A stretch of DNA of 64,000 nt from Clostridium aestuarii (GCF_026735135.1 NZ_JAPQER010000008.1:1-64000), one strand, 5' to 3'; positions 43,016 through 53,519 are shown, counted from the first letter of the stretch. Translations and numbers: made by a program. The notes: generated by a model not told the origin, from the sequence alone.

Positions 43016-44230
43016 ATGAATTTAGATTTAAACAAAATTAAACAAGCACAAGAAAATATAAAGGGAGTAGCGAGAAGAACTCCACTATTTTATTCAAGTA
43101 CTTTTTCAAATCAAAGCGGATATGAAGTTTATTTTAAATGTGAAAATAAGCAAAAAACAGGCGCATTCAAATTAAGAGGAGCTTATAACAAAATAGCTAA
43201 TTTAACACAAGAAGAAAAAGATAAAGGAGTACTTGCATCATCAGCAGGAAATCACGCTCAAGGAGTAGCATATGCAGCAACTGCTTTTGATGTTAAATCT
43301 ACTATTGTTATGCCAGCTACTGCACCTCAAGCTAAAGTTCAAGCAACAAAAGGATATGGTGCTGAAGTAGTTCAATTTGGAGAAGTTTATGATGATTGTT
43401 ACGGTAGAGCAGTAGAAATTCAAAAGGAAACTGGCGCAACTTTTGTTCATCCTTTCAATGATGAAGATGTAATGGCAGGACAAGGAACTATTGGTCTTGA
43501 AATTTTAGAAGATTTACCAGAAATTGATGCAATAGTTGTTCCTATCGGTGGTGGCGGATTAATATCAGGAATAGCTGTAGCTGCTAAAGCTATAAAACCT
43601 GATGTTAAAATAATAGGAGTTCAACCTGAAATAATAGCTTCAGCTAAAGCTTCTGTAGAAGCTGGAAAAGTAGTAACAGTTAAAGGTGCTAAATCTTTAG
43701 CAGATGGTATATCTGTAGCTACTCCTGGAGATAATTCATTCAAATATATTCAAAAATATGTTGATGAAATAGTAACTATTACAGAAGATGAAATATCACG
43801 AGCTATGTTCCAATTGATGGAAAGAGGAAAATTAATAGCAGAAGGAGCAGGAGCTTCACCACTAGCAGCTTTGTTAGCTGGCAAAATAAAAGTAGATGGT
43901 AAGAAAGTAGCACTACTTATTAGTGGAGGAAATGTTGACATAGCTATGGTATCAAAGATAATTAATAGAGAATTAATACTTCAAGAAAGAAGAATTTCTT
44001 TCTCTGTAGAATTAAAAGATAAAGTTGGACAACTTGGATCACTTATTACTAAAATAGGTGAATTAGGAGCTAATATTGTAAAAGCAAGACAAGAAAAGAA
44101 CTGGGAAGCAAAAGGACTTGAGTATGCAAATGTAACTTTTGAAGTAGAATCACAATCAAAAGAACATTCAATGAACATACTTAATGCATTAAAAGAAGCT
44201 GGATATGATTTACGAGTAATTAATAACTAA
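43016..44230 (+). CDS. ilvA: Threonine ammonia-lyase (threonine deaminase), ACT domain
   Basis: This 404-residue PLP enzyme converts threonine to 2-oxobutyrate and ammonia. The PLP lysine is K52 in KTGAFKLRGAYNK. Other marks are SSAGNHAQGVA and the phosphate-binding GGGGLISGIA. The C-terminal 75 residues form a single ACT-like domain (ISFSVELKDKVGQLGSLI), giving the medium-length form between catabolic TdcB and long biosynthetic IlvA. Whether it serves isoleucine synthesis or threonine fermentation is open; the neighbouring symporter would fit fermentation. GAGAGGGAGAAAAGAAT precedes the ATG. Confidence 0.93.
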   Translation: MNLDLNKIKQAQENIKGVARRTPLFYSSTFSNQSGYEVYFKCENKQKTGAFKLRGAYNKIANLTQEEKDKGVLASSAGNHAQGVAYAATAFDVKSTIVMPATAPQAKVQATKGYGAEVVQFGEVYDDCYGRAVEIQKETGATFVHPFNDEDVMAGQGTIGLEILEDLPEIDAIVVPIGGGGLISGIAVAAKAIKPDVKIIGVQPEIIASAKASVEAGKVVTVKGAKSLADGISVATPGDNSFKYIQKYVDEIVTITEDEISRAMFQLMERGKLIAEGAGASPLAALLAGKIKVDGKKVALLISGGNVDIAMVSKIINRELILQERRISFSVELKDKVGQLGSLITKIGELGANIVKARQEKNWEAKGLEYANVTFEVESQSKEHSMNILNALKEAGYDLRVINN

Positions 44231-44250
44231 TATAAAAAACATATATTAAT

Positions 44251-44292
44251 AAAAAGGGTGTAGAATTATTATAATTCTACACCCTTTTTATT
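44251..44292 (+). terminator. Intrinsic terminator after ilvA
   Basis: A perfect 17-base inverted repeat (44251-44267 with 44273-44289) is followed by ATTT. Confidence 0.9.
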
Positions 44293-44302
44293 TGAGAAAA
44301 TT

Positions 44303-44549
44303 GCATACTATAAGAAAAGTGTGAAACACTTTTTAGTTGACAGATGACAGAGGAAAATTGACAGTGAAGGAAAGAATTAAGCTGAGTTTAATTCTAAATC
44401 CGCAATTTCAACAAGTTGAAATGTACGTAAGCAACTATGTTGCAATATATTGTAGTTTTGCGTTAGCAAAACATTATTCACTGTCCACTGTCCTCTGTCA
44501 ATTGTCAACTATAAGAATATTGTTACACAATATTCTTATAGTGTGTATA
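44303..44549. mobile_element. Foldback, MITE-like element made of tandem hairpins, upstream of spoIIR
   Basis: Two 34-base arms, 44335-44368 (AGTTGACAGATGACAGAGGA...) and 44477-44510, are inverted copies with 29 matches. Outside them both edges carry ACTATAAG-type ends and a small hairpin. Inside and around, six compact palindromes follow one another: 44315-44333, 44373-44395, 44405-44422, 44431-44443, 44455-44472 and 44508-44542. There is no transposase. Such short non-coding foldbacks are typical of MITEs; repeats of the GACAGTTGACAGTGGACAG type are known in clostridial genomes. Frames reading through it are accidental. Confidence 0.75.
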
Positions 44550-44573
44550 CAAATTTATTTCGTGGCAATAATC
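44545..44573 (+). promoter_or_regulatory. Possible sigma F promoter of spoIIR, -35 inside the foldback edge
   Basis: GTATA (44545-44549), 14 bases, then GGCAATAATC (44564-44573), which matches the sigma F -10 consensus GGnnAnAHTR at all but the last position. The spacer is one or two bases short. The GTATA belongs to the right end of the foldback element. Confidence 0.45.
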
Positions 44574-44615
44574 ACTAATAACAAAGCAAAAAAGAATATT
44601 AGGGGGACAAGCGTT

Positions 44616-45272
44616 ATGAAAAAGATTATTGCCGTGTGGATATTTTTATTAATTTTATTTGGGAGTATATTAGGGGGGGGGTATAAACAAGTTAATGCAA
44701 GCCAAGAGACTATTGCTAAAAAAATTATAAGATTTCATGTTATAGCTAATAGTGATACTATAGAAGATCAGGCTTTGAAGTTAAAGGTTAGAGATGAAGT
44801 TTTAAAATATATTTCACCTAAACTTAAAAAATCGAGCAGTATAGAGGAATCAAGAAAAATAATTAGAGATAGCGATGAATGTATAAAAAAAGTAGCACAA
44901 AAGGTTATTAGAGAAAAAAAATATAACTATAAAGCAGAGACGATTTTATCTCATGAGAATTTTCCAGTTAAAAGTTATGGAAATATAACTTTACCAGAAG
45001 GAGAATATGAAGCATATAGAATAATAATAGGTAATGGTAAAGGGCATAATTGGTGGTGTGTTATGTTTCCGCCTTTGTGTTTTACTGACATAACTAAGGG
45101 AGAAGTTGCGTATAAGGAAACTGAAAGGGAGATGAAACAGACATTAACGCCACAAGAATATGAACTTGTAAATAATTCAGATAGCGATTTAAAAGAAGAT
45201 GATGAAATAATTGTTAAGTTTAAATTTATGGAAGTTGCAAAGAAGATAAGAAAAAAAATCCAAGGGAATTAA
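44616..45272 (+). CDS. spoIIR: Stage II sporulation protein R
   Basis: This 218-residue protein is made in the forespore and secreted into the intermembrane space, where it triggers SpoIIGA to process pro-sigma E in the mother cell. It has an N-terminal membrane or signal segment (about 5-23). The conserved family motifs are KIIRFHVIANSDT, EDQALKLKVRDEV and GHNWWCVMFPPLCF. An open frame extends far upstream but crosses the foldback repeat; the ATG at 44616 with AGGGGGACAAGCGTT is clearly the start. A sigma F-like promoter lies 43-71 bases upstream. Confidence 0.93.
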   Translation: MKKIIAVWIFLLILFGSILGGGYKQVNASQETIAKKIIRFHVIANSDTIEDQALKLKVRDEVLKYISPKLKKSSSIEESRKIIRDSDECIKKVAQKVIREKKYNYKAETILSHENFPVKSYGNITLPEGEYEAYRIIIGNGKGHNWWCVMFPPLCFTDITKGEVAYKETEREMKQTLTPQEYELVNNSDSDLKEDDEIIVKFKFMEVAKKIRKKIQGN

Positions 45273-45289
45273 TTCTCTTGGATTTTTAT
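45254..45289 (+). terminator. Intrinsic terminator overlapping the end of spoIIR
   Basis: A 17-base stem with one G-U pair (45254-45270 with 45271-45287) ends in Ts. The stop codon lies at the tip. Confidence 0.8.
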
Positions 45290-45319
45290 GTATAACAACA
45301 ATTATTACAACAAATACTA
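45290..45319 (+). promoter_or_regulatory. Sigma G type promoter of ypeB
   Basis: GTATA (45290-45294), exactly 18 bases, AATACTA (45313-45319). This fits the sigma G consensus GHATR / CATWMTA except for the first -10 base. Confidence 0.65.
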
Positions 45320-45366
45320 CCGTTAGGAGTTTTTAGTTGGTAAAAATAAATGAAAGGAAGAGTTGT

Positions 45367-46734
45367 ATGAAAATGACTAAAAAGAGAATTATATATACTG
45401 TTGTTGTAGCTTTTATAGTAGTGTTTTCAACTACTTTTGCTATTTTAATGACTCTTGAAAGAATGGATTATAGGAATTATCTGCAAGGTGAATATAATAA
45501 AAATATGAATCAATTAGTTGATGCTGTAAGAAATATAAAGGTTGATTTAACGAAAGCTGCTATAGTGGGTTCGAGGGAACAAAGTATAGTTGTATTTGAG
45601 GATGTTTTCAGATATGCTGATATTGCTAATGACAAAATACACTCTCTTCCTGTGCCACAAGAATCAATTGAAGGAACAAGTGAATTTCTATCTCAAGTAG
45701 GAGATTTTTCATATAGTCTTGCTAAAATTTCGTCACAGGGAAATGAATTAAGTAATGAAGATTATAAAAATATTGAAGATTTAAAAAATGAAGCTGACTA
45801 TCTATTGATGCAGTTAAATGAAGTTCAATCAGATATAAATGCAGGTGAAGTCAAATGGGGAGAAATAAGAAAAAGAGCAAGTCGTGGATTGAGTAAAAAT
45901 ACTGAAAAAATAGCAACTAGTAAGTTTAAAGCAATACAAAAACAGGTTGTTCAATACCCTGCTCTTATTTATGATGGACCTTTTTCTGATAATGTGTTAG
46001 ATGTAAAACCCAAAATAATGTCTCAAAAAGAAATTAGCGAAGAACAAGCTATTGCTATTGCAAAAAAACTTTTAAATAAAGATAGGATTAGTAATATAAC
46101 AAAACGAAAAGAAGAAGGGAAAACGAGAATACCTGCATATGGTTTTGATGTTCTGATTGAAGGAAGAGAAAAAGAGGAAAATGTTGTTTTAGAAGTAAGT
46201 AAAAATGGAGGCAAGGTTATTTATTTATTGGATAGTAAAAAAATAGGAGAGCCGAAACTAAATGTGAAAAAAGCTATTGACATAGGAAGCAAATATTTAA
46301 AAGATATTGGATATAAAAATATGGAATCTACATATGCTTTGAAACAGGAAAAAACAGCAGTTATAAGTTATATTTATAAACAGGATAATATTGCTATATA
46401 TCCAGATCAAATAAAGTTGAAAGTAGCTTTGGATGACGGCAAGATAATAGGCATAGAATCTGAAAAATATTTAGTGGCACATACTGAAAAAAGAGATATT
46501 CCTACTGCTAAGATAGATATATCAAAAGCTAAAGAAAGGGTTGGGAAAAAACTTAAGATTACTTCTGAAAGGTTTGCTATAGTGCCTACTGAAGCTGATA
46601 AAGAAGTACTTTGCTATGAATTTAGTGGAACTTATAAAGATGATGGTTTTATAGTTTATATAAATGCAGAAACTGGATACGAACAAAAGATACTCCAAAT
46701 TATAGATACACCAAATGGACAATTAACCATATAA
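45367..46734 (+). CDS. ypeB: Germination protein YpeB
   Basis: This 455-residue spore protein has one N-terminal membrane segment (about 8-27), a helical region of about 170 residues, and repeated PepSY-type domains in the C-terminal 250 residues (SEEQAIAIAKKLL, VKKAIDIGSKYL, ISKAKERVGKKL). In Bacillus, YpeB is required to localise and stabilise the cortex lytic enzyme SleB and is normally encoded directly after sleB. No sleB lies in this window; spoIIR takes the upstream place. The ATG at 45367 has GAAAGGAAGAGTTGT before it; the 10 codons upstream are not needed. A sigma G-like promoter fits forespore expression. Confidence 0.93.
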   Translation: MKMTKKRIIYTVVVAFIVVFSTTFAILMTLERMDYRNYLQGEYNKNMNQLVDAVRNIKVDLTKAAIVGSREQSIVVFEDVFRYADIANDKIHSLPVPQESIEGTSEFLSQVGDFSYSLAKISSQGNELSNEDYKNIEDLKNEADYLLMQLNEVQSDINAGEVKWGEIRKRASRGLSKNTEKIATSKFKAIQKQVVQYPALIYDGPFSDNVLDVKPKIMSQKEISEEQAIAIAKKLLNKDRISNITKRKEEGKTRIPAYGFDVLIEGREKEENVVLEVSKNGGKVIYLLDSKKIGEPKLNVKKAIDIGSKYLKDIGYKNMESTYALKQEKTAVISYIYKQDNIAIYPDQIKLKVALDDGKIIGIESEKYLVAHTEKRDIPTAKIDISKAKERVGKKLKITSERFAIVPTEADKEVLCYEFSGTYKDDGFIVYINAETGYEQKILQIIDTPNGQLTI

Positions 46735-46766
46735 AAAAAGTGCTATGCACTTTTTTTATATGGTTA
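46724..46766 (+). terminator. Intrinsic terminator overlapping the end of ypeB
   Basis: A perfect 20-base inverted repeat (46724-46743 with 46747-46766) with a 3-base loop; the stem itself contains A7 and T7 tracts and the stop codon. Confidence 0.85.
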
Positions 46767-46957
46767 ATTTACTTAGTTTAGTTATACTGATGTACTTGTT
46801 TTATCTATTTTGTTAAGTTAAGTTGGCTTGTGTTGAGGTTTGAATGAAGTAAAAGGGGTAAAATTGCAATCTATGAATTGTAATATAATAATGTTCATTT
46901 GTAATGTTATTAGATTTAGTAGAGCAAACTTAAATTTGAAATATAACCAAGATTTTG

Positions 46958-46985
46958 TTGATAAATATAAAAAAGGTACTATAAT
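46958..46985 (+). promoter_or_regulatory. Sigma A promoter of the SulP gene
   Basis: TTGATA (46958-46963), 16 bases, TATAAT (46980-46985). Confidence 0.7.
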
Positions 46986-47036
46986 TATATAGGGTTTAAA
47001 AAGAAGACAAAAGAAAAATGTTTGGAGGTTTTATTA

Positions 47037-48677
47037 GTGTTAGTACCAAAATTATTTACATGTTTAAAAGATTATACTAAGGAACAGTTTGTGAAGGATA
47101 TAATTGCAGGTATCATAGTTGCAATTATTGCGTTACCTTTATCCATAGCTTTAGCTATAGCGTCAGGTGTTTCTCCGGAGAAAGGAATGTATACGGCTGT
47201 GGTTGGAGGCTTTATAATAGCCTTGTTGGGTGGTAGTAGAGTACAAATAGGAGGTCCTACGGGGGCTTTTGTAATTATTGTATATGGTATTGTGGAGAAA
47301 TATGGATTGGAAGGTTTGACAGTAGCAACTATAATTGCGGGTATTTTTTTAATTATAATGGGGGTATTTAGATTTGGAGCTATGATAAAGTATATACCTT
47401 ATCCTATAACTACAGGGTTTACCAGCGGTATTGCTATAACTATATTTTCTACTCAAATAAAAGATTTCTTTGGATTATCAATAGATAAAGTTCCTTCGGA
47501 ATTTATTTCTAAATGGGCTATATATTTTGAAAGTATAAAATCTACAAATTTAACAACTCTATTCATAGGGGTGTTATCACTTTTGATAATAATGTTTTGG
47601 CCTAAAATAAATAAAAAAGTGCCAGGAACGCTTATAGCTGTTGTAGCAAGTACAGTTATAGTTATGGTTTTTGGAATGAATATTGAGACTATAGGTAGTC
47701 GTTTTGGAAATATATCAGGAAGTTTTCCAATGCCTACAATTCCTAAAGTTAATATTAATATGATAAGAGAACTTATTATACCGGGAATAACTATAGCTAT
47801 TTTAGGTGGAGTTGAGTCGCTTCTATCAGCGGTAGTTGCAGATGGGATGATTGGTGGAAATCATCGTTCCAATATGGAACTTGTAGGACAAGGAGTTGCT
47901 AATATATTTTCCGGTATTTTCGGCGGAATACCAGCTACGGGTGCTATTGCAAGAACTGCTGCTAACGTTAAAAATGGAGGAAGAACACCAATTGCTGGAA
48001 TTGTACATGCTATAAGTCTTTTAGTTATAATGTTGGTTTTTATGCCCTATGTTAAACTGATACCTATGGCTTCTTTGGCGGCTATATTAATTGTGGTATC
48101 TTATAACATGGGAGAATGGGAAGCTTTTAAAAAAATAGTTAAAGCACCTAAAAGTGATGCTGTAGTGTTTTTAAGCACTTTTTTATTAACTATATTTTTG
48201 GATTTGGTGGTAGCAATAGGTATTGGGGTTGTTCTTTCTTCTTTCTTATTCATGAGAAGAATGGCAGAAGTTACAAATGTTACGTATGATTTAGATGCGA
48301 GAGAAAATGATGAATGTGCGAAAATTTTAGAAAATAAATCTATTTTAGAACAGATTTCTTTTTACGAAATTAGTGGGCCGTTCTTCTTCGGAGCTGCAGA
48401 AAAATTTGTTAATGTGATTAGGGAAATAGGAATATCATCTAAGGTTTTAATAATAAAAATGGGTAATGTACCAGCTATGGATGCTACGGCTTTTCATGCT
48501 GTCGAAATTTTATATGATATTTGCAAGAAAAACAAGACTAAACTTATTATTTCGGAACTTCAAGAACAACCTGTGCAGATGCTTAATAAATACGGGTTTA
48601 TAGAAATGGTAGGAGAAAAAAATGTTTGTAAGGATATTAAGGAAGCAGTACAAAGAGCTCATGAATTATTAGAATAA
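47037..48677 (+). CDS. SulP family anion transporter with STAS domain
   Basis: This 546-residue membrane protein belongs to the SulP/SLC26 family (sulfate, bicarbonate or other anions). The N-terminal signature region is VAIIALPLSIALAIASGVSPEKG followed by GLYTA-like MYTAVVGG and GGPTGAFVI. The C-terminal STAS domain (about 430-540) includes LIIKMGNVPAMDATAFHAVE. The frame begins at a TTG that is part of the ribosome site; the GTG at 47037 behind TTGGAGGTTTTATTA is chosen. The substrate is uncertain; no sulfate assimilation genes are nearby. Confidence 0.9.
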   Translation: MLVPKLFTCLKDYTKEQFVKDIIAGIIVAIIALPLSIALAIASGVSPEKGMYTAVVGGFIIALLGGSRVQIGGPTGAFVIIVYGIVEKYGLEGLTVATIIAGIFLIIMGVFRFGAMIKYIPYPITTGFTSGIAITIFSTQIKDFFGLSIDKVPSEFISKWAIYFESIKSTNLTTLFIGVLSLLIIMFWPKINKKVPGTLIAVVASTVIVMVFGMNIETIGSRFGNISGSFPMPTIPKVNINMIRELIIPGITIAILGGVESLLSAVVADGMIGGNHRSNMELVGQGVANIFSGIFGGIPATGAIARTAANVKNGGRTPIAGIVHAISLLVIMLVFMPYVKLIPMASLAAILIVVSYNMGEWEAFKKIVKAPKSDAVVFLSTFLLTIFLDLVVAIGIGVVLSSFLFMRRMAEVTNVTYDLDARENDECAKILENKSILEQISFYEISGPFFFGAAEKFVNVIREIGISSKVLIIKMGNVPAMDATAFHAVEILYDICKKNKTKLIISELQEQPVQMLNKYGFIEMVGEKNVCKDIKEAVQRAHELLE

Positions 48678-48908
48678 TTTTATATAAAAATAAAATACGA
48701 GAAAGTTACTAAGTGGATAAAGTAATATGATGTATAGAATGTTATTATAAAGAGTAAAAAATATTTAATAGTTCACATATTTAGAGGGTTAGTATATAAT
48801 TTTAAGTGTTTGTAATTGGAATTAAAGCAAAATGTATAAATATATATTATGTGATAAAATTTAGATGAAAAATATTTGATTAATAAGTTGTGTAAGGGGA
48901 GAAAAAGT

Positions 48909-49940
48909 ATGAAAAAGAAAGTAGCTATATTGTTTGGAGGACAATCTACAGAACACGAAGTATCACGTGTTTCAGCATCATCGGTGTTAAGAAATATTGA
49001 TTTGGATAAGTTTTGTGTTTATCCAATAGGAATCACAAAAAATGGAAAGTGGTTTAAGTATACAGGGGATATAGATAAGATAGAAAATGGGGAATGGGAA
49101 AAGGATGAAGAATGTAAGATTTCTAGTGGATATGAAATTCTTTTCAATAGGGAAGTAGATGTGGTTTTCCCTGTGATGCATGGATTGTATGGAGAAGATG
49201 GAACGATTCAAGGGTTGTGCAGACTTGTGGATTTGCCATGCGTAGGTCCTGGAGTGATGGCTTCGGCAGTTTGTATGGATAAAGTTTATACAAAGTATGT
49301 TTTAGAAAATTTTAATATAAAACAAGCTGAATATGTGGTTGTAAATGCTCATGAGTATAGAAAAAATAAGGATAAAATATTAAAAAATATTGAGAATAAA
49401 TTAGGTTATGATGTATTTATAAAACCTTCTAATAGTGGTTCTTCTGTGGGAATAAGTAAAGCTTGCAACATACAAGAATTAGAAACTGGATTAAAAGAAG
49501 GACTAAAATTTGATAGAAAGATTTTAGTTGAAAAAGCTATTAATGCAAGAGAAATTGAGGTTGCTGTACTGGGAAATGATGAGCCTGTAGCTGCAATTCC
49601 CGGAGAAATTATTCCTGCTAATGAATTTTATGATTATGAAGCTAAATATTCAAATGCTGAATCTAGACTATTGATACCTGCTGCCTTAAGTGAAGAAAAA
49701 CTTGAAATGGTAAAAAAACAAGCTATTAAAATATATAAAATGTTAGATTGTGCAGGGTTGTCTAGAGTTGATTTTTTAGTAGATAAGGAAACAGAAGAAG
49801 TATATTTAAATGAAATAAACACTTTACCTGGATTTACTAGTATAAGTATGTATCCTAAAATGTGGGAAGCGTCAGGAAAGTTATATGGCAATCTTATAAC
49901 TGAACTTATAGAACTTGGTATAGAGAGAAATAATAAATAA
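48909..49940 (+). CDS. ddl: D-alanine--D-alanine ligase
   Basis: This 343-residue ATP-grasp enzyme joins two D-alanines for peptidoglycan synthesis. It shows the N-terminal VAILFGGQSTEHEVS, FPVMHGLYGEDGTIQG, the SNSGSSVGISKA loop and the metal site VYLNEINTLPGFTS. The ATG at 48909 has AAGGGGAGAAAAAGT before it; the frame opens 11 codons earlier without a ribosome site. The 230-base gap before it shows no clear promoter. Confidence 0.95.
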   Translation: MKKKVAILFGGQSTEHEVSRVSASSVLRNIDLDKFCVYPIGITKNGKWFKYTGDIDKIENGEWEKDEECKISSGYEILFNREVDVVFPVMHGLYGEDGTIQGLCRLVDLPCVGPGVMASAVCMDKVYTKYVLENFNIKQAEYVVVNAHEYRKNKDKILKNIENKLGYDVFIKPSNSGSSVGISKACNIQELETGLKEGLKFDRKILVEKAINAREIEVAVLGNDEPVAAIPGEIIPANEFYDYEAKYSNAESRLLIPAALSEEKLEMVKKQAIKIYKMLDCAGLSRVDFLVDKETEEVYLNEINTLPGFTSISMYPKMWEASGKLYGNLITELIELGIERNNK

Positions 49941-49972
49941 TATATAATAGGGTAAATTGAAAGGAGAAACTT

Positions 49973-50956
49973 ATGACGAAAGCATTGGCGCTTATATCTG
50001 GAGGATTAGACAGCATACTTGCTGCGAAGCTTGTGAAGGATCAAGGAATAGAAGTTATTGGAATATGTTTTAAATCGTATTTTTTTGGAGCTAAAAGTGC
50101 AGAGAAAATGACTAAACAAATCGGAGTCCCTTTAGAAGTTGTGGATTTTTCAGATGAACATTTAGAAATAGTCAAAAGTCCAAAGCATGGTCATGGTAAG
50201 AATATGAATCCTTGTATTGACTGTCATGCCATGATGATGAAAGAAGCTGGAAAACTTTTAGATAAATATAATGCGGATTTTATTATAACAGGAGAAGTTT
50301 TAAATCAGAGACCTATGTCTCAAAACAAATCTTCACTAAATGTTGTGAAAAAAGAATCTGGAATTGGAGAAAAGATACTAAGACCGCTTTGTGCTAAGGT
50401 TTTGCCTGAAACGGAAATGGAGAAAGAAGGATTGATTGATAGAAACAATCTACTAGGGATTTCGGGTAGAGGAAGAAAAGTTCAAATGGAACTTGCTGAA
50501 AAATGGGGCATAAAGGATTATCCTTCACCAGCAGGTGGATGTAAGCTAACAGAACCTAATTATTCAATACGACTTAGAGAACTATTGGAACATGTAGAAA
50601 ACCCTAGTGAAAGAGAATTAGAACTACTTAAATATGGAAGACATTTTAGAGTATCAGAGGGATGTAAAGTCATTTCTAGTAGAACAGCTGTAGAAGCTGA
50701 TGAAATAAGAAAATTAGTTAATGATCAAGATATCGGATTTTTAGTTAAAGATTTTAAGGGCTCAATGGTCATTATTGATGGAGAATCCTCAGATAAAGAC
50801 ATTGAGTTTGCAGCTAAAGTTGCGGGTAGATATTCTAAGGGAAAAGATGAAGAAAAAATTAAGGTTATATATGGAGAGTATGCTAAGCCTTATAATAAAT
50901 CTATTGAAGTAAAACCAGCTTCAGATGATGAAATAGCTGAATTTATAATTAGCTAA
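49973..50956 (+). CDS. PP-loop ATPase, tRNA-thiolation-like protein
   Basis: This 327-residue protein starts with a PP-loop nucleotide-binding motif, LISGGLDSILAAKL, as in enzymes that adenylate tRNA before thiolation (MnmA, ThiI) or in QueC. A cysteine motif PCIDCHAMMM near residue 80 and GGCKLTEP near residue 187 could be catalytic or metal sites. The C-terminal third looks like a separate domain (FLVKDFKGSMVIIDGESS), resembling NFACT-R-like domains attached to such proteins in clostridia. The exact reaction is not known; tRNA sulfur modification is the best guess. AAAGGAGAAACTT precedes the ATG. Confidence 0.75.
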   Translation: MTKALALISGGLDSILAAKLVKDQGIEVIGICFKSYFFGAKSAEKMTKQIGVPLEVVDFSDEHLEIVKSPKHGHGKNMNPCIDCHAMMMKEAGKLLDKYNADFIITGEVLNQRPMSQNKSSLNVVKKESGIGEKILRPLCAKVLPETEMEKEGLIDRNNLLGISGRGRKVQMELAEKWGIKDYPSPAGGCKLTEPNYSIRLRELLEHVENPSERELELLKYGRHFRVSEGCKVISSRTAVEADEIRKLVNDQDIGFLVKDFKGSMVIIDGESSDKDIEFAAKVAGRYSKGKDEEKIKVIYGEYAKPYNKSIEVKPASDDEIAEFIIS

Positions 50957-50973
50957 TGAAAGAGAGGAATAGT

Positions 50974-51399
50974 ATGAGCAAGAAAAAGGCTATTATATCT
51001 GTATTGAGTAAACAAAAGGGAAGTGAAAATGACGCTATAGAAATTGTTACTCAAGGGGAATTTTATAAGAAAGAAGAATGTTATTATGCAGTTTATGATG
51101 AAACGGAATTATCTGGCATGAAAGGTACTACTACTACATTTAAAATAAAACCTGACCAATTCAGTCTTATAAGAATGGGTAGTACTACTGGCAAAATGAA
51201 CTTTAAGCATAATGGTAAAGATGTGTCTATGTATAATACTCCTTATGGAACTCTAGAGTTATTTATAGACACTCAAAAAATCGATATAGATATTAATGAT
51301 GATGGAGGAAGTATTGCCATAGGTTATGATATGAAGTTAGAGGGGCAGAAGGCTATAAAAACAGAACTTGATATAAATATAAAAACTAAAGAAAGTTAA
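50974..51399 (+). CDS. DUF1934 (YwiB-like) beta-barrel protein
   Basis: This 141-residue protein is a DUF1934 member: MSKKKAIISVLSKQ, YAVYDETELSGMKGTTTTFK and the C-terminal GSIAIGYDMKLEGQK are typical. The fold is a lipocalin-like barrel and the function is unknown. The ATG at 50974 has AAGAGAGGAATAGT before it; an earlier ATG at 50956 overlaps the stop of the upstream gene and lacks a ribosome site. It is probably cotranscribed with the PP-loop gene, and in many Firmicutes it lies near pyrG, as here. Confidence 0.85.
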   Translation: MSKKKAIISVLSKQKGSENDAIEIVTQGEFYKKEECYYAVYDETELSGMKGTTTTFKIKPDQFSLIRMGSTTGKMNFKHNGKDVSMYNTPYGTLELFIDTQKIDIDINDDGGSIAIGYDMKLEGQKAIKTELDINIKTKES

Positions 51400-51407
51400 A
51401 TGTGTGT

Positions 51408-51453
51408 TAAGACTCACCTTATTTGGATAATGATTCAAATAAGGTGAGTCTTA
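51408..51453 (+). promoter_or_regulatory. Strong hairpin that hides the ribosome site of the next gene
   Basis: A perfect 18-base inverted repeat (51408-51425 with 51436-51453, loop 10) lies directly after DUF1934. It lacks a T-run. Its right arm contains AAGGTGAG, the ribosome site of the ORF starting at 51455. It may act as a 3' end for the upstream mRNA and block translation downstream. Confidence 0.6.
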
Positions 51454-51454
51454 T

Positions 51455-51753
51455 ATGTATAGAATGGATAAGTGTGAAAAAATAATACAAATTATATGCT
51501 CGGTGAAAGGTATAGAAAAGAAAGAATTATATAAAATATTAAAAGATAGAGAATATAAATATTTTTGTTTTTGTTATTGAAAAAAAATAATTGTGATAAT
51601 AGTGAAAAGATAAACAAAGATTTTTCTATAAATAATAAAAGAATTATAAGATACAATATAAGAAAAGGGAAAGAGAAAGTCCTTATAAATAAAGGTTTTA
51701 GAGAAATATATTTTGGAATTGAAGAAAGACTTAATAATAAAGTGTATAAATAA
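51455..51753 (+). pseudogene. Frameshifted small gene before pyrG
   Basis: An ORF begins at 51455 (AAGGTGAG six bases before) with MYRMDKCEKIIQIICSVKG and IEKKELYKILKDREYKYF, and stops at 51580. A second frame, open through the same junction, continues LLLKKNNCDNSEKINKDF and NNKRIIRYNIRKGKEKV to a stop at 51753. Together they make a coherent basic protein of about 100 residues with a helix-turn-helix-like start. The junction lies in the T-rich stretch around 51560-51570, where a single-base change would break the frame. The family is not recognised. A sequencing error or programmed frameshift are alternatives. Confidence 0.55.
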
Positions 51754-51872
51754 AAAAATATTACCTCAAAAAAAGTCTAGCATTATTAAAAAAAATGTGA
51801 TATTATATTTATTATGTTTCAGGGCGCAGATTAACCATTTTATAGGGTAATTTCTATTATAATGCTTAATAA

Positions 51873-53519
<1,647 letters not shown>

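Noticed and set aside
44337..44615. Long N-terminal extension of the spoIIR reading frame (93 codons)
   Set aside because: It reads through the foldback element, has no ribosome site and would bury the signal segment; the ATG at 44616 has AGGGGG and fits the family.
48678..48908. Promoter or small gene in the gap before ddl
   Set aside because: Only AT-rich sequence without paired -35/-10 boxes at acceptable spacing and no ORF with a ribosome site was found.
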